Positions 15,055 to 23,765 of a stretch of 34,324 nt of DNA are shown here, piece after piece. The translations under genes were made by a program, and so were the position numbers. The notes under the pieces were generated by a model that made no database searches, was not told where the DNA came from, and saw only the letters and a program-made list of their open reading frames with translations. Location: contig NC_031401.1 in NCBI RefSeq assembly GCF_900090045.1, forward strand, positions 1-34,324, in the 5' to 3' direction. Numbering within the stretch: the first letter of the stretch is position 1; every line of letters starts with the position of its first letter. The stretch is from Plasmodium malariae (Eukaryota > Apicomplexa > Aconoidasida > Haemosporida > Plasmodiidae).

Positions 15055-15426
15055 ATGATTATTTTATATAAATGTAAATTATTAGTGAAAAATAATAATG
15101 ATAATAAAATTAAATTAAATTCTATTTTAAATTTAAAATTTAAGATATATAATATTAATATTAATTTTTTAAATAAAAAAATTATAGAATATATTAATAA
15201 ATATAAATTTAATATTTTTATTATTTATATTTATTCTAATAAAATATTTAAAATTATATGTAATTATACTATATTTAATTTATATAGAAAATATTATAAT
15301 AAATTAAATAATAAAATATATTTAATATATAAAATATTATTATATAAAAAATTTCAATTATTATTTTATAATATAAATCAATTATTATATATAATAATAA
15401 ATAATTTAAAAATAATTAAATATTAA
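15055..15426 (+). CDS. rpl11: Probable diverged uL11 (Rpl11; orf129-type)
   Basis: 123 residues, formally unknown. The layout matches uL11. KCKLLVKNNNDNKIKLNSIL takes the place of 'iKLqi.AGkAnPaPPvGpaLG'. NININFLNKKIIEYINKYKFNIFIIYIY fits 'GvNim.Fck.yN..t....g.iiPV.ItVY', and SNKIFKIIC fits 'drsFtfi.ktpP'. The end YLIYKILLYKKFQLLF fits 'i..ia..Kl.dl'. Gly and Pro residues of the family are lost, so the assignment is by pattern. It follows trnW, as rpl11 does in red-algal plastids, and precedes clpC by four bases. uL11 would form the GTPase centre with the LSU A1067 loop. Confidence 0.55.
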   Translation: MIILYKCKLLVKNNNDNKIKLNSILNLKFKIYNININFLNKKIIEYINKYKFNIFIIYIYSNKIFKIICNYTIFNLYRKYYNKLNNKIYLIYKILLYKKFQLLFYNINQLLYIIINNLKIIKY

Positions 15427-15430
15427 TAAA

Positions 15431-17722
15431 ATGATTAAAAATAATATAATTTTTAAAAATCTTTATAGTACTAAAGAATTAATAATAATATTTATTAAAG
15501 CAGAATATTTAGCATTAAAATATAATAATTATATCATAATGCCTATTCATTTATTATTAAGTATATTATTAACATATAATTTATGTACAAAATTTTTTAA
15601 AATAAACAAAAAATTAATAACTAATAAATTAATTTTATTTTTATTAAATAAGTATAATAATAATAAAAATATTATTAATATAAATTTTTCAAATAAAGTT
15701 ATTGATATTTTAATTAAATTAAATAATTTTAATTTTAAAACTAATTCATTTAATTTATTATTAATATTATTAGATGAAAAAGATAATGATATAAAATATT
15801 TATTTAAATATATAAATTTTTTAAATTTTAATATAAATTATTATTTACCTATAAATATTTTTCCAAATATTATAGTAACAAAATTAAAAGAAATATCTAT
15901 AAATATTTTAAATTCTAATTTTATTTATAATTATAATATTAATTTTAATAAATTACAATATATAAAATTATTGCAAATTTTAAATTTAAAAATAAAAAAA
16001 CATATAATAATAAATGGTGTAGAAGAAAATATATTTTATTTTTTACAATTATTAATAAATAATATAAAAAATAAAACTGTACCAATTTATTTATATCATA
16101 CAGAAATATGGATATTAAATGATTTATTAAATTATGATATACAAACTATAATATTTAAAATTTTAAATATATCAAAATTTTTTATTAATAATAAATATAA
16201 ATTAATTTTAGTTATAAAACATATTGAAATATTTAATTTAATAGATAATACTAATGATAATATAAATAATAATAAACTATATTATCTATATTTATTATTA
16301 AACAAAATATATAATTATAATATACATATTATAATAATTTCAAATATAGATAAATATAAATTATATTTTAAATATAATACAATAAAAAATTATTATTTTT
16401 ATAATATTAAAATAAAAGAATTATCTATTTTACAAATATTTATAATTTTAAAAAATAATATATATAAATATATAAACTATTATAAAATAAATATTAATAA
16501 TTTCATTTTATATGAATTAATTAATTTAAGTAAAAAATATATTAAAAATTTAAATTCTCCTACAATACCTTTAATTATATTAGAAAATTTATGTTCTAAA
16601 AAATATTTATTTAATAATAAAATTCAAAATTTTAATTATTTACCTACTAATAATATAAATAATAATAATAATTTAATTATAACATTAGAAGATATAAAAA
16701 ATTCAATAGCAGATTATTTAAATATATCAAAATTTTTATTATTTAAAAATAATAAAATTACAAAATATAATTTAAAACAATTAGAAAATTATTTATATAA
16801 AAATATACATGGTCAAAATCATATTTTTAATAAAATATTACCTTCAATTAAACAAAATTTAATAGGATTAAAAACAAAAAATAAACCTATAGGAAGTTGG
16901 ATTTTATGTGGTCCTAGTGGTACAGGTAAAACAGAATTAGCTAAAATATTAGCAAAACAATTATTTGGTTCTGAAACAGAATTAATTAGATTTGATATGA
17001 GTGAATATATGGAAAAACATTCTATATCAAGATTAATTGGTTCTCCTCCAGGTTATATTGGTTATTCAGAAGGGGGACAATTAACAGAACAAATTTATAA
17101 AAAACCAAATTCTATAATTTTATTTGATGAAATAGAAAAAGCTCATCCTGATATATATAATATAATGTTACAAATATTAGATGAAGGTAGATTAACAGAT
17201 ACTACTGGTAAATTAATTGATTTTACAAATACTATAATTTTATTAACAAGTAATTTAGGTTGTCCTAAAGATTATAATTTATATTTAACTAATAAATATT
17301 TTTTATCTAATTTAGATTTAAAAAAAATAGAAAAAAACATAAAGTTATATATTAATAATTATTTTAAACCTGAATTATTAAATAGATTAACTAATATATT
17401 AATATTTAATCCTTTAAATTATAATACTTTATTATTAATATTTGATAAATTTATAAATGAATTAAAAATAAAATTATATTTAAATAAATTAAATATTAAT
17501 ATTTATATTAATAATAAATTAAAATATTTTTTAACTAAATTAACATATAATCCTTTATATGGAGCTCGTCCTTTAAAAAGATTATTAGAATTAATATTTG
17601 ATAAATCAATTAGTGATTTATTATTAATTTATAATAAAAATTATTTTATTAAAAATAAATATATTTTATATTATTTTTTAAATAAATATTATAATTTAAA
17701 TTTTAATATATATTCATTTTAA
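15431..17722 (+). CDS. clpC: ClpC-type Hsp100 AAA+ ATPase with a degenerate first AAA domain
   Basis: 763 residues, against about 820-850 for plastid ClpC. The N-terminal Clp_N-like part has AEYLALKYNNYIIMPIHLLL. The first AAA region (about 170-420) shows no Walker A: the expected GxxGxGKT is replaced by IINGVEEN. The second AAA domain is well kept: Walker A GPSGTGKT at 494-501, RFDMSEYMEKHS, the pore segment GSPPGYIGYSEGG, Walker B with D566-E567, sensor 1 TSN and sensor 2 GARPLKR at 711-717. It probably hydrolyses ATP only in the second domain. Role in the apicoplast is as chaperone or partner of a nuclear-encoded ClpP or ClpB. Confidence 0.93.
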   Translation: MIKNNIIFKNLYSTKELIIIFIKAEYLALKYNNYIIMPIHLLLSILLTYNLCTKFFKINKKLITNKLILFLLNKYNNNKNIININFSNKVIDILIKLNNFNFKTNSFNLLLILLDEKDNDIKYLFKYINFLNFNINYYLPINIFPNIIVTKLKEISINILNSNFIYNYNINFNKLQYIKLLQILNLKIKKHIIINGVEENIFYFLQLLINNIKNKTVPIYLYHTEIWILNDLLNYDIQTIIFKILNISKFFINNKYKLILVIKHIEIFNLIDNTNDNINNNKLYYLYLLLNKIYNYNIHIIIISNIDKYKLYFKYNTIKNYYFYNIKIKELSILQIFIILKNNIYKYINYYKININNFILYELINLSKKYIKNLNSPTIPLIILENLCSKKYLFNNKIQNFNYLPTNNINNNNNLIITLEDIKNSIADYLNISKFLLFKNNKITKYNLKQLENYLYKNIHGQNHIFNKILPSIKQNLIGLKTKNKPIGSWILCGPSGTGKTELAKILAKQLFGSETELIRFDMSEYMEKHSISRLIGSPPGYIGYSEGGQLTEQIYKKPNSIILFDEIEKAHPDIYNIMLQILDEGRLTDTTGKLIDFTNTIILLTSNLGCPKDYNLYLTNKYFLSNLDLKKIEKNIKLYINNYFKPELLNRLTNILIFNPLNYNTLLLIFDKFINELKIKLYLNKLNINIYINNKLKYFLTKLTYNPLYGARPLKRLLELIFDKSISDLLLIYNKNYFIKNKYILYYFLNKYYNLNFNIYSF

Positions 17723-17725
17723 TTA

Positions 17726-17797
17726 ACAAATATAATTTAATTGGTAAAATATTAATTTTCCATATTAATTATATGGATTCGAATTCCATTATTTGTA
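17726..17797 (+). tRNA. trnG: tRNA-Gly (UCC)
   Basis: Acceptor acaaata/tatttgt, anticodon arm attaat-ttTCCat-attaat with anticodon TCC, T arm atggattcgaattccat, discriminator A. Begins three bases after clpC. Confidence 0.9.
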
Positions 17798-17824
17798 TTT
17801 ATATAAAAAAAAATAATAATTATT

Positions 17825-18085
17825 ATGAAAAATATTTTTTTATATTCTAAATCTAATAAAACTTTATATAAAACATATAAAATTAATTTATATAATAAGA
17901 ATAAAAATAAATTTAATATTATTAAATTAGGTATTTATAATTCAAAATTAAATATAATATCTTGTATATATTATATATTATTAAAATTTTTAAAATGTAA
18001 TTTTATATTAAATAAAAATTTATTTAAACTTTTATTATATAAAATAAAAAATAAGAGAAATGACAGAGTGGTTTATTGTATTTGA
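17825..18085 (+). CDS. Small basic ORF, possible diverged bS16 (Rps16; orf79-type)
   Basis: 86 residues as read. The pattern fits bS16: an N-terminal 'I.L' strand, KTLYKTYKINLYNK (rpfYrivv.dsr), then FNIIKLGIYNSKLNII (ieklGfYnP......), and a C-terminal helix with LFKLLLYK (v..llk). The last 32 bases overlap trnS. One extra A in the run at about 18041 would end the protein near 18053, just before the tRNA, at about 76 residues, so another lost base is possible. Identification is weak: no invariant residue decides it. Confidence 0.45.
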   Translation: MKNIFLYSKSNKTLYKTYKINLYNKNKNKFNIIKLGIYNSKLNIISCIYYILLKFLKCNFILNKNLFKLLLYKIKNKRNDRVVYCI

Positions 18086-18141
18086 TTTGAAATCAAAAAA
18101 ATATTAAATATATTTCATGGGTTCAAATCCCATTTTCTCTT
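18054..18141 (+). tRNA. trnS: tRNA-Ser (UGA)
   Basis: Class II tRNA. Acceptor agagaaa/tttctct, anticodon arm tttgatttgaaatcaaa with anticodon TGA, long variable arm, T arm atgggttcaaatcccat. Its 5' 32 bases overlap the preceding ORF as called. Confidence 0.93.
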
Positions 18142-18168
18142 TTATATATATTATAAATAATATAACAA

Positions 18169-18483
18169 ATGATATTTAATTTATATTATAAATTAAAAAA
18201 AAATTTATTATTAAAAAAATTTAAAAATATAAAAAAAAATAATATTAAGAAATTTATTTATATAAAAAAATATAATATATTATTAAAAAGTAAAAATTCA
18301 AATTGTTATATATATAATATTATTAATTATAAATATAAAAATTTAAAATTATTATATATATTATCTAATAAATATAATTTAATATTAACTAAAATTATAA
18401 ATTTTTATTATATAATATATAATAATTATAATATAAATTATAATAATATACATATTATTAAAAATATATTCACATATTTTTAA
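18169..18483 (+). CDS. Unknown Lys/Asn/Tyr-rich ORF (orf105-type)
   Basis: 104 residues, no motif recognised. The first 45 residues are very basic (KLKKNLLLKKFKNIKKNNIK), like an RNA-binding or ribosomal protein. The C-terminal half is aromatic and hydrophobic (LILTKIINFYYIIY). Size and place fit P. falciparum orf105, named ycf93 in the literature as a membrane protein with a C-terminal transmembrane segment, but I see only a weak candidate segment. Its 3' end overlaps the 3' end of rps2 on the other strand by 14 bases. It is the last plus-strand gene. Confidence 0.55.
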   Translation: MIFNLYYKLKKNLLLKKFKNIKKNNIKKFIYIKKYNILLKSKNSNCYIYNIINYKYKNLKLLYILSNKYNLILTKIINFYYIIYNNYNINYNNIHIIKNIFTYF

Positions 18484-19150
18484 TTTTACTATGTATTATA
18501 GATGTATAAATTATTTTATAAATTAATTTTAAAGAATTATAATTATTATAATTACCTAAAATTTTTACATTTATATAACTTGAATTTAAACTTAAATTTA
18601 TAAAACTAATTAAAATTAATTTTAATTTTAAAATTTCTTTTATAATTAAATTATTAAAATTTGATAAAAAAATATATTTAGGTAAAATTAACATATTTTT
18701 TATACCATTAAAATTTATATATAATTTATTATAAATATTTTTCAAATTATTTATACATTTTTTTGATAATATATTAATAAAATATTTATTATTAAATAAT
18801 TTTTCTAACCATATATAAATAATAATTCTTTTTTTAAATATATACCAATTTGTTATTAATCCAGGAACCCATTTAATTATATAAAAATTATTAGTTAAAT
18901 TACAAATTTTAATTATAAAATTTATTATTAAAATATTATTATTAATAAATAAAATTTTATTATTTATAAATGATATATTATAAATATATATATATAATTT
19001 ATATAAGTATATTATTATTAAAGTAAAATTTAAAATACAATAATTATATTTTAACTTATATATAAATTTATAATTATTAATATTAATACTTTTATGAATA
19101 TTTCCAATATAAATTTTAGATTTTAATAATTCATTAAACGTTATAAACAT
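18470..19150 (-). CDS. rps2: Small ribosomal subunit protein uS2 (Rps2)
   Basis: 226 residues (bacterial about 240). It has ELLKSKIYIGNIHKSINI (ll.agvHfGH....wnp), KWVPGLITNWYIFKK (rWlgGmLTN..ti) and LPKYIFLSNFNNLIIKEILK (lPd.vfvvd......a..Ea). These are the uS2 core, which lies between the head and body of the small subunit. It ends with TGA. It is last in the rpoB-rpoC1-rpoC2-rps2 order kept from cyanobacteria and red algae. It starts 13 bases after rpoC2b. Confidence 0.85.
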   Translation of the reverse strand: MFITFNELLKSKIYIGNIHKSININNYKFIYKLKYNYCILNFTLIIIYLYKLYIYIYNISFINNKILFINNNILIINFIIKICNLTNNFYIIKWVPGLITNWYIFKKRIIIYIWLEKLFNNKYFINILSKKCINNLKNIYNKLYINFNGIKNMLILPKYIFLSNFNNLIIKEILKLKLILISFINLSLNSSYINVKILGNYNNYNSLKLIYKIIYTSIIHSKIKNM

Positions 19151-19163
19151 AATTTTTTTTTAA

Positions 19164-20423
19164 TTAATTTGTTAAATATCTATACCATCCATTACCTATA
19201 GGTAATAAATCAGTTATCATTATTTTTGATTTAATATCAATTAACCAATCAATTTTATTATTTAAAATATTTAAACTTAACACTTTTAAAGTATTTTGAA
19301 AACTTATATTTGTTAAAAATCCTGAATTAGCCAAAATAGATTTTGTAATTCCTAAAATAATAGGTTCATATTTATATATATAATATTTATTTAAATTTAA
19401 AGAATAATTAATAATATTAATTAAATATAAAGGTATTATATCATTATATTTAAATATTTTAAAATTATTAGATATTACTTTAATACATGATAACATTTTT
19501 TTTATAATAAGTTCAAAATATATAGAAGGTAAATAAATATTTTGATAACTATATTGTTTTAATATAGATTCAATTAAAATATTATATATATATATATAAG
19601 AACTTTTAATAGATTGATAAATATTTATATTAATTAATAAATATTTAAAATAAAATTGTAAATTATTATTTATTGAATAAAAATTTGTATTTAATGAATA
19701 TCCACCATATAAAATAGAACTTATATCTTCAAATATATATGAATAAAAATTTAATTTATAATTAAAATAATTAATTTTATTAATATTAAATACATTATAT
19801 ATATATATAATATTATTTAAATAATTATAATATTTTATATAAAAAATAATATAAACATTATTTGAAATAAAAAATATATTATTTTTAATATTTTTATTTT
19901 CAAATATAATATTAATGGATTGTAATCCTATTGTTATATCATTTAAATATAAATTATATATATTATTATAATTATTATAATTATAATAAATTTTATTATA
20001 AAATTTATTATTTAATATATTTATAATATTTTTTTTATATTCATATATATTATTAATTTGATTATTATATAAATTATATTTATAAGTATATAAAATATAA
20101 TTATTTATAAAATTATTATTAATAAAATATAAATTTTTAATAAAATACAAATTAGTTTTAATATTACATTTATATAAATATTTTATATTATTATTATATA
20201 CAATAAATAAATTATATTTATTATTTAATAATAAATATTTATACCAATTATACCTTATTATTTCATAAATAAAAATAAAATTATACTTATTTAAATTTAA
20301 TATTTTAATATAATTATTATTTTTCTTTATATTATTTATATAAATATTAATTTTATTATATAAATTTTTTATAAATTTATTTATTTTAATATTTTTTAAT
20401 TTTAAATTTAAAATATTTTTCAT
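19164..20423 (-). CDS. rpoC2: RNA polymerase beta'' subunit, C-terminal part (RpoC2b)
   Basis: 419 residues forming the C-terminal half of beta''. The end is diagnostic: EPIILGITKSILANSGFLTN (aepvLlGITkaSL.t.SFis), ISFQNTLKVLSLNIL (aSFQeTtrVLt.aa) and ITDLLPIGNGW (lI.G.LipaGtG). Its ATG lies seven bases after the stop of the N-terminal ORF and in a different frame (+1). Independent translation from this ATG or a frameshift product of about 950 residues are both possible. Function: DNA-binding jaw and clamp of the organelle RNA polymerase. Confidence 0.88.
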   Translation of the reverse strand: MKNILNLKLKNIKINKFIKNLYNKINIYINNIKKNNNYIKILNLNKYNFIFIYEIIRYNWYKYLLLNNKYNLFIVYNNNIKYLYKCNIKTNLYFIKNLYFINNNFINNYILYTYKYNLYNNQINNIYEYKKNIINILNNKFYNKIYYNYNNYNNIYNLYLNDITIGLQSINIIFENKNIKNNIFFISNNVYIIFYIKYYNYLNNIIYIYNVFNINKINYFNYKLNFYSYIFEDISSILYGGYSLNTNFYSINNNLQFYFKYLLININIYQSIKSSYIYIYNILIESILKQYSYQNIYLPSIYFELIIKKMLSCIKVISNNFKIFKYNDIIPLYLINIINYSLNLNKYYIYKYEPIILGITKSILANSGFLTNISFQNTLKVLSLNILNNKIDWLIDIKSKIMITDLLPIGNGWYRYLTN

Positions 20424-20430
20424 TTTCTTA

Positions 20431-22017
20431 TTATATTTTTAATAAAAAATTAGAATTTAAAATAATATTATTATATTTATTAACATAATAATATGAATAA
20501 AAATTAATAAAATTTTTTATAAAATATATAATATTATACTTTTTATTAATATTAAAATTATAAATAATACCTTTTTTATTAATATTATATAATTTTATAT
20601 ATTTATAATATAAATAATATGTATATAAATTATATATAATCCATTTATTATATAAATTTTTTATTAATAATTGTACTATATTATAATTATAATATTTTAC
20701 AATATTATTTAAATATTTAATAATTATATTATATAAATTATATTTAAAATTTTTAGAAATTGAATTATATATAAAATTATGTTTAATAAATTTATTACAT
20801 ATAATATAATTTTTAAAAAAATTATTTAAATATTTATAATTAAATATTATTTTATTTATTATAAATATTAAATTAAATTTATTATTTTTATATTTTTTAA
20901 AATTAAATATTAATTTAAATAATTTATTCATTTTTAATTTATATAAATATAATTTAAAAATATGAAATTTTTTTAAAATATTATAATTAAATTTAGTTTC
21001 TAAAATTGAACTAATATGAAAAGTTCTTAAAATCATTTGAGTACTAGGTTCACTTATTGCTTCACTAGATATAACTCCTATATGTTGACCAAAATTATAT
21101 TTATATAATTGTTTATAATTTAAACAATTATTACAAATATTATTAAAAATAGTACATAAATATATAGATTTTATTTTTAAATTTATATAATTATTATAAT
21201 ATAAATTTAATATTTTATTTAATATATATTTAGTAATATAAATATTTTTTAAATTTATAAATACACCTTTATTAATATTTATAATACTATTTTGTAATAT
21301 TTTAAATTGTAAAATATTTAATGGTAATATTATATTACCATATATATCTATATTACATAAATATCTAAATATAAAGGGAGATTTACAATTTAATTCTTTT
21401 ATTATAAAATTATTAGTTATATTAACTAAACGTTTAGTTAAATAACCTGAATCTGCAGTTTTTAAAGCTGTATCCATTACTCCTTTTTTAGAACCATAAC
21501 AAGATAAAATATATTCATATATAATAAACTCATTTATATAATTATTTATAATTGGTTTTTCATAAATTATTCCTTTTATATTTGAAATATAACCTTTATA
21601 TCCTATTAATTGTTGTAATTGAGAATATTTTATTTTAATTTTATTATTAAAAAATAAAAATAAATTAGAATAAATAGGATTAATTTTAAAATACATATTA
21701 TAATTTAATATTATTTGAATTTTATTAATTATTTGTGTATAATAATAATTATTTAAAAAAATATTTATATAATTATATTTTATTTCATAATATTTATAAT
21801 TATATATATTATTAATTTTATTTTTATATATAATTAATAAATATATAAAATTTAAAAAATCATTTAAATTTAATGAATAATTATATAAAAAACTATATTC
21901 AAAACCTAAATATAATAATTCATGTAATATTTTAAAACTTATATTATATTTAAAAAATAATAATAATTTTTTTTCTAAAATTTTTAAATTATATTTATTA
22001 AAAAAACAAAAATACAT
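20431..22017 (-). CDS. rpoC2: RNA polymerase beta'' subunit, N-terminal part (RpoC2a)
   Basis: 528 residues. It contains the beta'' trigger-loop and bridge-side region: KKGVMDTALKTADSGYLTKR (rKGlvDTAlkTAdsGYLTRr) at about residue 178 and GQHIGVISSEAISEPSTQMI followed by LRTFHISS (G..vGiiAaqSIGEPgTQLT.RTFH). The protein ends at a TAA and the rest of the gene is in another frame. It starts 11 bases after the rpoC1 stop. Confidence 0.92.
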   Translation of the reverse strand: MYFCFFNKYNLKILEKKLLLFFKYNISFKILHELLYLGFEYSFLYNYSLNLNDFLNFIYLLIIYKNKINNIYNYKYYEIKYNYINIFLNNYYYTQIINKIQIILNYNMYFKINPIYSNLFLFFNNKIKIKYSQLQQLIGYKGYISNIKGIIYEKPIINNYINEFIIYEYILSCYGSKKGVMDTALKTADSGYLTKRLVNITNNFIIKELNCKSPFIFRYLCNIDIYGNIILPLNILQFKILQNSIININKGVFINLKNIYITKYILNKILNLYYNNYINLKIKSIYLCTIFNNICNNCLNYKQLYKYNFGQHIGVISSEAISEPSTQMILRTFHISSILETKFNYNILKKFHIFKLYLYKLKMNKLFKLIFNFKKYKNNKFNLIFIINKIIFNYKYLNNFFKNYIICNKFIKHNFIYNSISKNFKYNLYNIIIKYLNNIVKYYNYNIVQLLIKNLYNKWIIYNLYTYYLYYKYIKLYNINKKGIIYNFNINKKYNIIYFIKNFINFYSYYYVNKYNNIILNSNFLLKI

Positions 22018-22028
22018 ATTATTTAATT

Positions 22029-23753
22029 TTAATATATATACATATATAAATTTATAATTACTCTATTAACAGAAGTTAATACATAAAATACTTTATTATT
22101 ATTTATATATTTTATCCAAATCAAATTAAATATAAATAATATATTACTATTATAATATTCATATACTTTTTCTATAAAATTAAAATAAAAAATATTAAAT
22201 AATTTATTATAATTTAAAACTAATAATATATTAAGTCCTAATTTATAATATTGTAAATTTTTATATATATTTTTATTATTAGAAGGAGAAATAATATTTC
22301 TATCAAAATTCAAATTTAAATTAGATTCAAATTTTGAAGTTTTAATTAATGATAAAAATACTGACATCTGATCTCCATCAAAATCAGCATTAAAACTTGA
22401 ACATCCTAACGGATAAAATTTTAAAGAATAACCTTCTGTTAATAAAGGTTTAAAAGATTGTAAATTCATTCTATGTAATGTAGGTGCTCTATTAACTATT
22501 ATAAATTGATTTTGTAATAATTTATTTAAAAATTTTTGTATAATAAATAAATTTTTATTGATTAATAAACTATTAAATATAATATTAAATTTAAAATTAT
22601 ATTTTAATATATTTATTAAAAAAGGTTTAAATAAATTTATACTAATATAATAAGGTAATCCTATATTATTATATATAATAGCAGGATTTACAGTTATAAC
22701 AGATCTTCCAGAAAAATCTACTCTTTTACCTAATAAATTATATTTTATTATACTATATTTTCCTTTAAAAGTTTTTTTAAAATTAAAAAAAGTATTATTT
22801 TTTTTTAAAATTAATTTATTAATTAATAAATAATCTATTAATTGTTGTAATAAACGTTTTTCTATTATTTCAAATATAAAAAAAATATTATTACGTAAAT
22901 ATAACCAATATTTTAATTTATTATTTTTTAAAATAATTAATCTATAATTTTCATTAATTGAAGATATAATATACATATTATTATTAATATAAAAATAAGG
23001 TCTTAATCCTGCAGGTAAAATAGGTAATAAATCTAAAAATATCCAATTTGGTTTAATATTATTAATTATAAATAAATTTATTAAATTTATTTTTTTATAT
23101 ATATATTTTTGATAAAATTTATTATTTTTATTTGTTAATAATAACTCTTTATTATTTAATAATTCTATTAATAAATTTAAATTTTTTAATTTTTTATATA
23201 AAATATTATGAGAAAATAAATATTGTATTATATTATATTTTTTATTTATATTTAATTTAAAATATAATTTATTATAATAAAAATATTGATTATATTTTAT
23301 ATTATTAAAAAAATATTTATAATAAATTAAAAATTTTAAATAAATAATATTTTTATTTAATAATAAAGAAGCTATTTTTAAAGGACCTGTTAAATACCAT
23401 ATATGTAAAATAGGTATATTTAAAAATATAAATCCTAATTTATATTTTCTATTAATATTAATTTTTAATTTATTTTTACAAAATTTACAATATAAAAATA
23501 ATGAAAAATTATTTATATTATACATTTTTTTATTACAATTACAATCCCATATATACATATAATCAAATATTTTTTCACAAAATAATCCATTTAAAATTGG
23601 TAATCCAGTATTAAAATTAATTGTATTAGGTAATAATACTTCTCCTATTATAATTTTATCTTTATAAAATATTGAAGACCATTTTATTATTTGTTTAGGA
23701 TTTAAAATATTTAATTTTAATCCTATAAAATTTATATTATTATAAATTATCAT
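22029..23753 (-). CDS. rpoC1: RNA polymerase beta' subunit (RpoC1)
   Basis: 574 residues, somewhat shorter than plastid RpoC1 (about 620-680). Zinc-binding cysteines are C71, C73, C89 and C92. GLFCEKIF precedes them. Further motifs are LPILPAGLRPY, GKRVDFSGRSVITVNP, NRAPTLHRMNLQSF and the catalytic NADFDGD at residues 455-461, whose three Asp bind Mg2+. The gene sits 12 bases after rpoB and 11 before rpoC2. It is part of the bacterial-type polymerase that transcribes this genome. Confidence 0.97.
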   Translation of the reverse strand: MIIYNNINFIGLKLNILNPKQIIKWSSIFYKDKIIIGEVLLPNTINFNTGLPILNGLFCEKIFDYMYIWDCNCNKKMYNINNFSLFLYCKFCKNKLKININRKYKLGFIFLNIPILHIWYLTGPLKIASLLLNKNIIYLKFLIYYKYFFNNIKYNQYFYYNKLYFKLNINKKYNIIQYLFSHNILYKKLKNLNLLIELLNNKELLLTNKNNKFYQKYIYKKINLINLFIINNIKPNWIFLDLLPILPAGLRPYFYINNNMYIISSINENYRLIILKNNKLKYWLYLRNNIFFIFEIIEKRLLQQLIDYLLINKLILKKNNTFFNFKKTFKGKYSIIKYNLLGKRVDFSGRSVITVNPAIIYNNIGLPYYISINLFKPFLINILKYNFKFNIIFNSLLINKNLFIIQKFLNKLLQNQFIIVNRAPTLHRMNLQSFKPLLTEGYSLKFYPLGCSSFNADFDGDQMSVFLSLIKTSKFESNLNLNFDRNIISPSNNKNIYKNLQYYKLGLNILLVLNYNKLFNIFYFNFIEKVYEYYNSNILFIFNLIWIKYINNNKVFYVLTSVNRVIINLYMYIY

Positions 23754-23765
23754 ATATATTTATTA

